From contig NADL03000650.1 in assembly GCA_002205965.3 (NCBI GenBank), positions 372,001 to 436,000 of the forward strand: 64,000 nucleotides of DNA, read 5' to 3'. Position numbers and translations under genes: made by a program. This DNA comes from Kappaphycus alvarezii (Eukaryota; Rhodophyta; Florideophyceae; Gigartinales; Solieriaceae). Under the pieces are notes generated by a model, which searched no databases, was not told the origin of the DNA, and worked only from the letters and a program-made list of their open reading frames with translations. This document shows positions 47,751 to 58,509 of this stretch, piece after piece; the first letter of the stretch is position 1; every line of letters starts with the position of its first letter.

Positions 47751-48440
47751 TTTATGGACTAGTCTCCTAATTCGAAGTAAGTTCAGGTTCTCCTCATCCT
47801 GTATCCATATCCGTTTTCGCGAAAACGGTAGGAAGTAAGGAACCTACATCTTTTCTGACGTGAAAACGGTCCTTCGTGGACTATTACTACTAGTTCTGTG
47901 TTGATGGTGATGGTGACTTTGTAATAACGCAATGAAGTAAGGAACTGACCTTGGCGGGAATCTCGTGCCCTGAATCTCAGATCCTGGCGTAACAAATTCT
48001 CTTATGGAAAAATCTCCTACTTCGGGGCGAAAAGTTGAGTTTAACGGTCTGGTTAGTTTTTTGGTGACAATGGAAGGGAGTAAGACAAATACTTCGGAAG
48101 TGCCTTTTGTTTCTAACTCAAAAATCTTTATTCATGTACATTAACTTCTAATTTGTTTTTTGGGAGACTTCATCACTGTAAAACATTGGAAGTAAAAGAA
48201 CGACTTCGGAGGCATCTAAAACGGGTTCTGAAGTAGCACATTTCTTCATGGACTAGCTCTCCTACTTCCTCGTGTCCTCGGTAGGAAAGACAAGTAAGAA
48301 ATCGAGTTTAGAAGAATCCAAGAATTCATTCTGTACTAACAAATTTATTCATGGATTAGTGCTCCTAGTTCTCCACTTGCCGGGTAATAACGCGCAGGAA
48401 TTATAGCTCCGACCTTGGGGAAACCCACTAGGGTTCCCTC
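47751..48440 (+). repeat. Degenerate tandem repeat, about six units of 103-130 bp
   Basis: The unit start (TTCATGGACTAG-TCTCCTA-TTC) recurs at about 47751, 47873, 48001, 48131, 48245 and 48348. Inside each unit GGAAGTAAG or AAGTAAGGAA precedes AC-TTCGG-type words, and several units end near CTAACAAA. Units have diverged strongly. No coding frame passes through. Confidence 0.7.
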
Positions 48441-48444
48441 TCAA

Positions 48445-49440
48445 TAAAGCTTTTTGGGCCCATTTAGCCCCAGTACCCCTGAATCAAAATACTGTTATGT
48501 GAGCGTACCCACCGTTTTCGATTTTTTGAAAATGTACTCACCCCTTCCTTTTTTGTTCCCATGTTTTTAGGGGAAAATAAACACGGGAGGGATTTGGAAG
48601 GATCAATTAGGCTGATCGTGGTAGGATGACCTGGGGGCAGTGGGGAACTACTTTGTTGTTTCTTTTGAGTATGGCGTTTGAGTAGAAGAGCCGTCTTCGC
48701 CTCCCGCTTATAATGGCCAAAGGTCTCGAGGACGTTGGAAGCGTTTATAGCCGATTTTTATTTGGAAATACTTATCCCTTTTGTATAGACTGTGATGGGC
48801 GTTCTCGTTCGCTATCTCAGAGCCACTATGGGCTAATCCTTTCTGTAGCTTTGTACTCAAGTTCCGTGCCACTGAAAACAGAATAATTGACTGCGAAGCT
48901 TCAAAATGGCTCATTGGGTGTCAAAAGTTTGTGTAAGTTGCAAGCGTCTCGTTCGTCTTCGTAGAGACTCTCTTCATTTAGTTGTGCAAGCGGTAAGAAA
49001 TATGTATTGCCTGAAACTTTTGCCTTGAGTTAAAGCAATGATTCAAGTTATGGCGTATCCTTAAGGTAAATGTGAGTCGTAGAAGAACCTGAGCCTTCTC
49101 CACGCAAGGCAATAGGGACCATTGTCCTGCGATGACTAGTGTGCTTTTTGTACTAGTTGACAGGCTGTTTTTTTAACATTTTTTATGCTGGGGAACAGCC
49201 ATCCATATACTGACCTCTATCTATGAAGTTTGCAGAATTGGGAAAATGTTTGGGCTAGCCTTTCAATCCCTACAGAATCCAGCTTACTACTAAAAATAAT
49301 AAGCTGAAGGACTTAATTTCATTTGTTGAATTGAATCGAGGAATATCTGCTTGAGGTGTTCTGTACCGAGATGTTCGGTAAGTTGCATAGCTTTAGTGCA
49401 ACAAATTCGAAAAAATAATAGGAGTTTCTCTTCCTCTAAA
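48445..49440. other. No supported gene
   Basis: AT-rich with no ORF above 70 codons. Nothing recognised. Confidence 0.5.
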
Positions 49441-49443
49441 TCA

Positions 49444-49830
49444 AGGACTGTGAATACTTTCCTGGCTATTGGTCGCTTACTCTGAAAGATTTTTTGGAGA
49501 TATTGGGCACTGTTATCGGACAGGTTAAAGATTTGGAGGAAGAAAAGCCCCCTGGGTGTGTAAGTTTCGAAGAAGATGATTAATCCACTGTGTACGAGTT
49601 GATTGAAGCCATCAGGTCAAAAGAAGTCGATGAGTCGATGAAGAGAATTAATTCAAACGGGAATTAAATGCAACAAATTATGCGGAGAATTGATCGGTTG
49701 GAGTCCAAAAGAGTCCAAGCAGTCAACTTATAAACCAGAAAAAGTCTGTAAGATCCTGGAAGCACGTCCAGGTTTCGGAGATGAAGAATCTAGCTCATCG
49801 TTCTCGAATTCAGATTCTGAGGACGACTGA
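49444..49830 (+). pseudogene. Short plus-strand coding scrap next to the Ty3 break
   Basis: One plus frame reads KDCEYFPGYWSLTLKDFLEI and then, past a stop, YELIEAIRSKEVDESMKRIN. A second plus frame ends in an acidic Ser-rich tail (ESSSSFSNSDSEDD, stop at about 49828). It abuts the point where the minus-strand RT remnant breaks off, so it may be a different element inserted into or recombined with the Ty3 copy. Family unknown. Confidence 0.3.
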
Positions 49831-50024
49831 ATTATTGCTTCCATTGTTGAGCAACTCCGCAAAAAAACCGCAAAGTAGATAGGAAGCAAAATAAAGCGGA
49901 AAAGCATAATATTCGCGCTGTAAACAAGAATATCACGGTAAGAGTGGAAAGAGGTAGAATGGACATTAATGTTAGAGAGGAGGAGAAATAGGGAACAACA
50001 GCATGCCATAATATCCGATATTTG

Positions 50025-50662
50025 CTGATCGAATTTTTTGAGAATATGAATACATCATTGACAAAAAACCTCGCAAATTGAAGTCCTTTCAGAACCTTTT
50101 TCATCATTCTTTGGAATGTAGCTGGCGCATTAATGAGACCAAAAGGCACCACTTCGAATCTGAAGGTACCAATTTTGCTGGTAAAAGTCGTTTTCTCATT
50201 ATACTTTTCATCCAAACGAATCTGCTAATAGCCAGTGCAAAGGTCCATTGATGTGAAGTGTCTCCCGTCCTTCAAGTCCTTGAGTATTTCCCCCATATTC
50301 GTAATCTTAAATCGATCTGGTATCATTCTTTGGTTTAATTGTCAGTAGTTGACGCAAAAGCGAACTTTTTCATCCTTCTTTGGTGCAAACACAACATGAA
50401 ATGACCATGGAGACGAAACTGGTCGAATAATATCATTTTCCAGCATATTTGTAACATTTTCTGAGATAAACTGTTCATATGTCGACAGTTGACGTCTAGG
50501 GCTATGGTTAAGTAGCGGAAATTTTGAATGATTGAGAAAACCGATACCCTCGCTCGTCTTAGATCTGAAACGCTCCATGAAATTACCTCGGAAGATGTTA
50601 ATATGTCGGATATTTTCTTTGATGCAGGAGCGAGGAGTGCTGCACCTTTTCTTGAATTTCAT
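50025..50662 (-). pseudogene. Ty3/gypsy reverse transcriptase, broken
   Basis: The first part reads NMLENDIIRPVSSPWSFHVV and KDEKVRFCVNY, followed by a stop (50342-50344) where the family has a basic residue. It continues QRMIPDRFKITNMGEILKDL, then FTSMDLCTGY with the first catalytic Asp and a second stop (50224-50226). The 50215-50025 part reads TFRFEVVPFGLINAPATFQR and FFVNDVFIFSK. The usual Y/F-x-D-D box is FVND, so one of the two catalytic Asp is Asn (codon 50057-50059). Past FSKN the family pattern vanishes. Confidence 0.9.
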
Positions 50663-51356
50663 CTATCTTGCGCTCTTCTTCTCCGCGATCCCTACTCTCC
50701 CTATTTTGGAGGGCCTCTTCCAGTCTGCCCATATCTTCAGATATAGAATTTGACATATTCTCATTCTCTTTGCCAAAGTACTCGCTTTTCACACTCCAAT
50801 TCGATATTATCGCAAAAGGAAACACATGAGCGGCTCAAAAGAGCCCTAGAATTCCAGTCTTCATCTGTTTCAATCCCTGAATCATACTCATCCTTGATAA
50901 ATGAGAGAAAACTGGTGGGAAGCTTTTGCAGGGAGAGAGTAGATAAGGGCGAGAGTTGCAGCACAGAAAGTATGCATAAGCTTAAGAGAACTGCGGAGAC
51001 TTCAGGGAACAGGTGTTGTAGGGTGAAAAGCGGGCAAGCGAGCTAGCTTCATATTTTACTGAAAGAGCGAAACCATCCTCTCTTAAATGCGGTCTCGGCT
51101 CAAAGAATCTATAGGATGTGAAGCCTTGGTAAAATGACAGTAGGGTAGGCTATTTGATACCCAACTGGTACATGAATACGTATCAGTCCCTTTTTGGGTT
51201 GAAATCGGCATCAATAGTGCTGCAACCCACTGCGACAATCCTCTTTAGGATACACTACAGGTCAGTATACATTAGAGGGAGGTTCAGCGTGTCTTTCGGT
51301 GCATAATTCCAAGGTTGGTAAGGCAAGAGAGAAAAAAGAAAAGGGATGCGGCTGTG

Positions 51357-52148
51357 TCAGGACGGAGAAAATGAATAGGTAACAGAGTACAGTACTGAAC
51401 TGATGGTTTTAAAGTCGATTAAATCCATTGCACAGTAATGTACATGCACGTTGGTCTGGGTTCCAATGACTGTTGCACCTGAGTTGCACACATCCCAGGC
51501 CATGTTTAGTACTGCTCGAGCATATCCTTTTCCATTTCCGAAACTTTTGGTTGGTTCGTAATGTTCGCTGTCATAACTAGAAGTGAAACTTTCACTGTAT
51601 TTTTCTCTAAAATCTTCCGGATATATGCTCTTGTCGAAGTACAGGGGTATCTTCACGTTTCTTCCGTCAATGTGAACTAAAACGTTTTGTTTGCCCAATT
51701 CAATGCATGTACCCAGTTTTTCCGTGGTAGGATAACCAATAATTGCATCGAAAAGTAGATCAAACATGATAAGAAAGTCGATATCAACTTTAGAGTCCCC
51801 AAACAATACGGAAACCTTTTCAATAGTGCCCATACATGTTGATGCGGTTCTATCCGTAACATTTATTCTTCGAGTAGTTGGAATAATTTCGAGACCTAGA
51901 TCTGTTATCAGACTCTCTGAAATGAAAGTTGGAACAGCGCCCGAATCGAAAAGTGCTTGTGTTTTCATTCCTAATACTTTCACTGGTACCAGCTTAACAC
52001 TCCTCGGTGCTGTAGAGGCCGATTGAAGGAACAATTTCTTACCCTTAGCGAACTTATTAGACCTTACCTTTTTTTGAGCTCCTTTCTCGCATCCTCTGCG
52101 TCGCTCCTTAAAAGCTGACGAAATTTTATTCAATTTGAGTCCGTGCAA
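51357..52148 (-). pseudogene. Ty3/gypsy aspartyl protease segment
   Basis: Uninterrupted frame of 263 codons. The retropepsin motif ALFDSGAVPTFIS has its catalytic Asp at residue 68 and is followed by a glycine-containing strand and DLLFDAIIGY, which matches the usual 'd.iLG.d' flap-end region. The protein would cut the Gag-Pol polyprotein. After about residue 190 the sequence becomes the linker toward RT and then loses similarity. The N-terminal 60 residues are basic, as is common between nucleocapsid and protease. Confidence 0.82.
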
Positions 52149-52428
52149 TCCCAGGTATCAAGTTGTACTTCTTCACATACCCTAATACGTCCTTCGGGAT
52201 ACTCTTTAATATCTTATTCTTCTTCATTTTTTTGGATGGAGTAATTTCCACTCCTAGAACAAAATGATCGGAACTTTTAGTTCGAGGAGGTACACGTACT
52301 GTGACATGTTCAAGCATTCCATAATCTAACCTGGATTTTTCCGAGAAAACGTTCCGTTCTCCATCCCTTTTCGTCATATCGACTTGACTGATTTCGTTAG
52401 CGATGGATACGTTACTGGCATCGGCCAA
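52126..52428 (-). pseudogene. Ty3/gypsy gag-protease linker frame
   Basis: 100 codons directly after the gag stop in the next frame, reading SRLDYGMLEHVTVRVPPRTK, and overlapping the protease frame by 23 bases. The offsets between gag, this frame and protease are each one shift. They could be decay or remains of programmed frameshifting; with stops elsewhere, decay is the simpler reading. Confidence 0.55.
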
Positions 52429-52432
52429 CCTT

Positions 52433-53302
52433 TTATCCTTCCTTTGTTTGTAAAATTTTCATCTCTAGTCCTAATTCGCTTCTCGCGTCCGATAGATTTG
52501 CTCTTCTGTTGTCTTTAGACCAGCATTTATTTTCATGGTGCCCATAACGACCGCACTTTCCAGAACAATTGATTCTCTGTGGATTCCCAGGACACCTATT
52601 TGCAAAATGTCCGGGATTGTGGCAGCAGGAGCAGACTTCCACTTCCTTCGGGATGCCAGGCTGGTTCTTCTTGATGGTAAGAGTAAGGCTCTCAAACTGC
52701 GAGGTTATCATGTCAAGTTGATTATCAAATAGAGTTTCCATCCGTTCTTCCAATATTTTAACATCGCTCCTGACAGATTCCAATTCCGTTTCATTAGTAG
52801 ACGGCCTTTGATGATTCTTTCCAGTACGTACGGTAAACATAGATGTACGGTCACTCCTCGGTACCTCACTCAGCGACTGAAATGTTTCCGAGTTTTCGGC
52901 GAACTTTACAATGGTACCCTTCGGATTATTAAAATTTTGAGGGCCCTTGACAAGGAGTAAATTGGAGAGCCGCTTATCCTCCATCGCCGCCTTACGCAGC
53001 ATTCCGTACTTGGTTTGGGCGTTGAACCCATCCTTTTCATAGAGATCACACAAGTATACCAGTAAGCTTAACAATTCATTAAAGTTGCGTCGGGCCTCTA
53101 TGGCGGTGCGAATCCTCTCATCTGGTTCTATTTCCTTAGCATATTCTTTCACAAGCCACTCACATACCTCACCGAAGTTACGCCCATTCCCATTAAGAGA
53201 CCACCCGTCGATAAACTTGGCCTCATATTTATGCTCTGCGTCACCATAAAGATAGCCGAAGATACTTGCGGCCTTCTCTTCATCGATCTTCTCACGCATC
53301 AA
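52433..53302 (-). pseudogene. Ty3/gypsy Gag with two zinc knuckles
   Basis: A 289-codon frame. Residues 1-110 resemble a retrotransposon capsid (ASIFGYLYGDAEHKYEAKFI). Residues 224-237 form a CCHC knuckle, Cys-x2-Cys-x4-His-x4-Cys (CSCCHNPGHFANRC). Residues 246-260 form a second knuckle with one extra residue between the first two Cys (CSGKCGRYGHHENKC). These bind the element's RNA during packaging. An in-frame TAA lies just upstream of the ATG, in a stretch that is still gag-like (KSEDVEDFL), so the true N-terminus lay farther up and the first Met at 53302 is not the original start. Confidence 0.85.
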
Positions 53303-53640
53303 AACATTGACATATGTTTAGAGGAAATCCTCAACGTCTTCACTCTTGCTCCTGTGAACATGATACGAGCAGCGTTGAGATTCACGGTTAAAAACCCCAC
53401 ATAAGTGTTCTTTAACACTTCAAAACTCGAATACCTCGGGTGCAACCCCTTCACAACAGTACCAAAAGATAGGGATAAATGGTCGGGGAAAGAGATACTC
53501 AAAACCAATTACCCAAGAAGGAGGTGATGCAAGCACCAAAAGTGCTACCGTAGTATAGTTGAGCGAGCAAAGGAGTTTGGTGAGGACGATAGTTGCGAGG
53601 GCTACAAGCAAGTACAGGAGGAGCAGGTCCTGCCACTTCT

Positions 53641-53652
53641 GCTCTGTAACCA
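53641..53652 (-). promoter_or_regulatory. Primer-binding site of the Ty3/gypsy element
   Basis: The minus strand reads TGGTTACAGAGC, three bases inside the LTR end. The plus strand GCTCTGTAACCA has the form of a tRNA 3' end with CCA. The tRNA species cannot be told from 12 bases. Confidence 0.7.
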
Positions 53653-53655
53653 GCT

Positions 53656-53869
53656 TGAAAAAATCGTTTCTTTGGTATGAAGTTGACTTTTAACTTCCTA
53701 ACTACTTAGGACTTGACTTAAACTTGTCTGTCAACTTGCTAGACCTCCACAAACGGAAGCAGTTTACTCAGCTTATATAGACTTTTAGGCTAACCCTAAA
53801 GTCTCAAAGAAACATTATAAGTACCACAAAATGCATCATATGGAACCTTGTGAACGAGAAAGACTAACA
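53656..53869 (-). mobile_element. Ty3/gypsy 5' LTR
   Basis: 214 bp bounded by TG at 53656-53657 and CA at 53868-53869 on the plus strand. The minus strand contains TATATAAG near 53775 as a candidate TATA box. It is homologous to the solo LTR at 432-638, which fixes the ends. No second LTR is found at the other end. Confidence 0.8.
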
Positions 53870-53892
53870 GTAGATACTATCAGCATAAAAAT

Positions 53893-54470
53893 CTAGATTT
53901 CCTCCTCAAAATCTAGGTCCTCGAGATCACAGCCAGACAATTCCCCCAAATTATCCATACCCCCAATGTAGTCCCTACAAATCCCATCTAACGGCTCCAA
54001 ATCATAGATAGCCCCCTTGGACATATCCAGCTCCTCCAATCCCTCTTCAAAACCTTCAAAGTCCCCTTCAACCCTGTCAGAGGAGTCAGAAATAACGATT
54101 TCTCCCTCACTATCTCCTCCATCCTCCATAGCAGATGCCCCATTGTTGTAAACTAGTGGCTCAAACAGGTCCACTCAATCCTCCTCACCATCCGATCCTT
54201 CCACCTCAGCCTCAGCCTCAGCCTCCTTCTCTTCTATCTCCTCTTCTGCCTTCCCTTCCGCTACCTCCTCCTCTGCCTACTCTGCCTCTTCGAATCAGTG
54301 CCGGAGGACCCACTCCCGAACGCGTTCCCGGTCCATCCTTCCACAATAATCATCATAGTAAGTTGGTCCGTTGGCAATCAAGACCAGAGCGTTGACGGGG
54401 CTGTTGCCTCAGGATGACTTGGCGATGTTGAAGGACGGGCGGAGGTTGGTCATTTTGAGGGCCAAAAAGG
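53893..54470 (-). pseudogene. C-terminal end of an unidentified protein with acidic tail
   Basis: One minus frame, with three stops, reads ALKMTNLRPSFNIAKSS, then VNALVLIANGPTYYDDYCGR, then a long Glu/Ala-rich run (the CT-rich plus-strand block 54185-54290). It ends in the 93-codon acidic ORF 54174-53893, which finishes DLEDLDFEEEI. The LTR of the Ty3 element begins just past its stop, so the element inserted immediately 3' of, or into, this gene or element. Not recognised. Confidence 0.4.
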
Positions 54471-54479
54471 GGGTGAGCT

Positions 54480-55130
54480 GATAGCGTGATTGATGGTAGG
54501 GGTATTTCCTCAACGACGTCAATGTCCAACTTTAAATTGGGGGACGTCTTCGAAAATTTTCACGACCTTAGACAAAATAACAATGCAAGGCAATGCCGCA
54601 GCTTTGAATTTGCATATAATCAGGGCAATAACAAAAAAATCTGCTTGACAAAATATCAGAACTGAATTTGAAGGAGGAAGCAGATCACGAGTCGAAAATT
54701 TTCTTTTTTGAAAAAAGAGGACCAAACTCCTAAGAGATAAAATGGAAATGGATCTGTACAGTGAATTTGGATTTGTATGGGAAAATTCGTTTGAGAATTT
54801 TGTTCTTCAATGAAAATAGGTGCGAACAGTTGTTTTGAAAAATCAGAGGTCAGGGATGAACAAGATAGAAGTTTGTGGAGAAGACTGCTTTCTTACAGGA
54901 AGGACTACTTTTATAACAACAGATGACCCTCGGCCTATATTATTGGTCCAGGGTTCGGTTGGCTACCGATCGTTCTACTTGATCGTGGAGAACGCATTGG
55001 GTGTCATTCTCCAGGCGTGGAAATAGGAACCGGGACGATGCTGTTCCTACCAGGTAAGCCAGCTATGAACCCCTTCGTGACATGGGCGCAACCGCCGTTG
55101 GCGCATAACACAGTAGATCGATCTGTAAGC
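54480..55130. other. No supported gene
   Basis: Short ORFs only (68 codons each strand). From 55000 the sequence becomes GC-richer, leading into the non-LTR remnant. Confidence 0.45.
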
Positions 55131-55141
55131 ACCACACTTCC

Positions 55142-55792
55142 TTACAGTAACTGGAAGGTTGCTTGCACCGTAGCCAAATAAGCTTGCCTATTGTTCTTGT
55201 CCTTCTGGTCGTCGTCAGGGCAAAAAATGAACCCAAGGCAGGGACGGTCACACACTTGCTTTTTTCGTAGCTTGTCAGCCAGGACTGCGTTCAAGGTCGT
55301 GAGGGGGTTGAAGGTCAAAATCCTAAGTTGATAAGGGGTCAGTATGTGAACGAAAGTAGGATCAAGGTAGTCGGTGCCGCCTGCTGCGCCCATTCGTACG
55401 ACTTCCGGCCTCATCTTGTGTTCACCGTGCGACTGGGGTTCGAAAGCGGGATGCCTTGCTCCGAGGCTATGATCGTTACCCAGTAAAGCGACCTGGTCAT
55501 TGTGGCGGTCGATCCGCTAAGAGCCGTATTTGCAGTGGATCAGATGGTTGCCGTGGACGTCCAGGGTTACCAGGCATCCGACCCTCGGGCATGGGGCTCC
55601 CGGTTGAAAGAATGGGGCCTGACAAAAGTATTTGAACCATACCGAGAACTGTCGGGTGATAACGACTGTCTTGAAACCTGCTGTTGGGGGACAGTGGATC
55701 CATTCCTTGGCTCCAGGGAGGTCCATTGAGGCCTTGAAGGCTTGTGTGCGACAGTCGTGCAGTTCTGTTGCTACTGTACAGTATTGGTACAA
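55142..55792 (-). pseudogene. Non-LTR retrotransposon 3' end (region after RT, Cys-rich motif)
   Basis: The 55792-55517 frame reads AKEWIHCPPTAGFKTVVITR, then FFQPGAPCPRVGCLVTLDVH and GNHLIHCKYGS. This is the Cys-His motif (C-P-x3-C ... D-x-H-G-x-H-x4-C) found after RT in many LINE-like elements of protists and algae. Past one stop the same frame continues through RHNDQVALLG and MRPEVVRMGAAGGTDYLDPT, which matches the 'rpDvv..g......DvtfvhPl' domain, and ends at 55142. The RT core itself is not recognised upstream, where TACAGTAC words and decayed sequence follow. Confidence 0.72.
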
Positions 55793-55799
55793 ATTTACA

Positions 55800-57090
55800 G
55801 TACTTTACATTACAGCACTGGGCCTGCTGGAGGAGAAACCGCAGACTTGATTTGAAGGTGACACAGCCACGCTGCTAACCTCGTACTCAGAAAGCTCACA
55901 CTCGCCTCAATCCCGGATGGAACATGTGGCCTCACTTCAAGAAATGACATTACTCCCCAAATAATTACCAAAACTTTTCCCTGGAGAACAACACAATATT
56001 CGTAATAAACGATTATCATTGATGATTAGTTTACATCAAATATGACGCATAAATGTGCAATGCTTACGCAGACACAATTAATGACCCTACAGCTGTGATG
56101 CACAACTTGGGCTTAAGCAAGCAATATCAACCTACTTGGGGTCCAGAATGCCAGCCGGGACTCAGCGGGATGGTAATCTACCCTGAGTCCAATATAACAG
56201 CGGTAGTCGCCCGTGACAAGCGTTGTACATCCAAACTTTGGCAATCCCGAGAAGCACCAGCCTGGCCAAGAATCATATGTTAATGTGATAAATAACCGAG
56301 GCAATGTCCCATCCGACTTTTTACGCAAAGCTTAAAGCGAAGTCGTTGTTGTCATAGCAAATTTATTAACGCCCTATGCAGAGATTACGACTATATCATC
56401 TCTGCTCTAGATACTATTTGGACTGTTACGTTGCAAGCAACGTATGATTTGTGAGACCTAGTGTCATAAATGCAAGACAGCAGCAAACCGATTGGAACAG
56501 CATTCGCGAAGACTACCCATCAGCATTCCACCTTGCGCTCTCTGGAATGACGTCCGCACTTCTCGTACCGGGACATGCACCTCAGGCGCACCCCTGTATC
56601 TGGTCTGCCTGACACAGCGGTATTACAGATATGTATTAAGCCATCCGACAGATGCTAGTAAAACAAAGTTCCGTATACGACAAGTTCATACTAACATCGG
56701 GGGCTCATTATCTTCACACAGGCGCGGGGGTACTGGGTTGAAGGCAACGCTACGTTGCCACGCTGTTGCCCTTCATATCCTCGATGCTTCCTTTGCGATC
56801 TTTTCAAAGTGCTCATCCGTAACTGCGGACGGGGCATTCGTCTGATTCATTTTTCACACTGAATACTGTGCCACCGTGCTCACCACGTTTCTACTCCTCA
56901 GATATTACACGCTGCCATAGGGGTGCAATCAGTGAAACTGGCTGTGATGTTGTTTCCATGCGAAGTTCCATCAAAACGGGCTCCTGTTGTATGCCCGTCC
57001 TGGATTGGTACTTGTTACATATCGGGAACCCTTGCACCACTAGCCGTTATCGCAAGTCGATGTCTACTGATGTGAGGCCGTATCATCTCT
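55800..57090. other. Decayed GC-richer tract, no supported gene
   Basis: Several ORFs of 70-117 codons on both strands (for example 56492-56845 plus), none with a motif. The region may hold the worn body of the non-LTR element, but I cannot align it. Confidence 0.35.
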
Positions 57091-57099
57091 GTTCCTACA

Positions 57100-58500
57100 T
57101 TGCCAACGTGCGGTACCTTACCTACAGTGTCTGGCTATTGAAAAGCGCCTAGGGATTGATCGAAGACCGTGGCCGGATATCTGGGTTCTACCCGTTTCTG
57201 GGTTCGGCGGGAACGCAGTCGGAAGGTAATATAGGAACATGTCAGCGAGGGTTCTGCACTCTGATTGAACCGTCAATCTCTCGCTGTAGACATTTCTGGA
57301 CGAACCATGTACAAGTGTCAGTCAGTTCCGACTGAACAAACGAAGAATATGTATAGACCAACAAAAGACAGAGCGCTATCCGCAACTAGTTTGACACAAG
57401 GCTCGAAAGGCTTTTGCGTGACTGCAAATAGTTGGTTGAGGTTTGCTACAGCATTGCACGGATATTTGATGTACAGATAATGAGATTACCACTAGCCACT
57501 GGTAGGTGCCAATGACGGATCGCGATCTCAGGCCTCCTTGCGGTGGCAACCCCCGGGCGTCAGCCAACGGATAGCTGTCTCAACCACTCTGCATTTCGTG
57601 ACACGCGACTTAGGATCTGTTTAGATAGGTGCGGGAAGGTGATGGCGTCAGATCAGGCCAGCGCTGGATGGCCATGGATACGAAAAGGAAGACGAGGCCA
57701 GTGGCGGAGATTCTTAATTACTGGTAGGATCGATGGGCAGTGAATGTGGCCACAAGGTCGCTTTCCTGCGAGCGGTGACACAATGGGCTAGTGTTGTACA
57801 GACGTCTTGCAACGGCGATCGTCGGGTCACTGGCCATTGCATAGTTTAAACTCCCCTTGGGCATTATTCTGTTTCTACGCTGGCTGTTCAGAGTAGCTTA
57901 CCTACGGTGCATAACTACTGATATGCTCTCGGAGACTAACCCAAGCCGGTGGCTGGATGGCTGGGTTGTACTCGTCTCTGGACTACCACGTCACCCCAGT
58001 CGATATCAGCCTCCAGCGGCAGTATGAATGCTTTTCATTCAGGGGCCTAAACTTTGATTTGGACCCTACGCTGTCATTGCAAGCATACCTGAATGGTCAG
58101 TGCTGGAGACTTGGTCAAGTCACCAGTAAGAAAAGCAGAAAGTGTGTAGACCAACGAAAGACGGAGCATGAAGTGCAATCAGTCTCGCGCAAGGCTCGAA
58201 AGACTCTTGCGTGGTCGGAAAGAGTTGGTGACGGGTTGCTACAGTATTACAAGGACATTTGCAATCAAGATGGTTTGGGAATTACCGCCAGCCATTGAAG
58301 GGTAGCATTTGACAGATGGCGACCTGAGCGGTCTGTGCGGTGAGAATTTCCGGACGACAGGTAACGGATTGGTGTCTCAGCAAAATCGGGCACGGTATCG
58401 GGACGTGCCAGGCAGGATCTGGGTAGATGAGTATTGGAAGGTCAAGATGTGAGATGGGCCAACGATGGATGCACGTTGCTGGAAAGAGGTGGACGAGGAT
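57100..58500 (+). repeat. Large diverged tandem duplication, period about 790 bp
   Basis: 57100-57700 aligns with 57890-58500 in the same orientation. Paired landmarks in order are CTTACCTAC-GTG, GGTGGCTGGATGGCTGGGTT with its partner GTGGCCGGATATCTGGGTT, TAGACCAACAAAAGAC with TAGACCAACGAAAGAC, CAAGGCTCGAAAG twice, TTGCTACAGCATT with TTGCTACAGTATT, and GGATCTG-TTAGAT with GGATCTGGGTAGAT. Neither copy has a conserved reading frame; the 113-codon ORF at 57957-58298 is not kept in copy 1. The unit therefore looks noncoding or is a long-dead element interior. Confidence 0.72.
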
Positions 58501-58509
58501 AAGGGCGTG

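Larger units (their letters stand above)
50025..53869 (-). mobile_element. Truncated Ty3/gypsy LTR retrotransposon
   Basis: The minus strand carries, in order, a 5' LTR (53869-53656), a primer-binding site, gag with zinc knuckles, aspartyl protease and the first two thirds of reverse transcriptase. Homology ends at about 50.03 kb inside RT. RNase H, integrase and the 3' LTR are missing. Protease followed directly by RT, with no integrase between, fits Ty3/gypsy. Stops and frameshifts in gag and RT and a mutated RT active site show it is dead. Confidence 0.88.

Noticed and set aside
53641-53652. GCTCTGTAACCA as the end of a tRNA gene
   Set aside because: No cloverleaf upstream; position three bases from an LTR marks a primer-binding site.
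57957-58298. 113-codon plus ORF in the second duplication unit
   Set aside because: The frame is not preserved in the first unit, so it is probably not coding.
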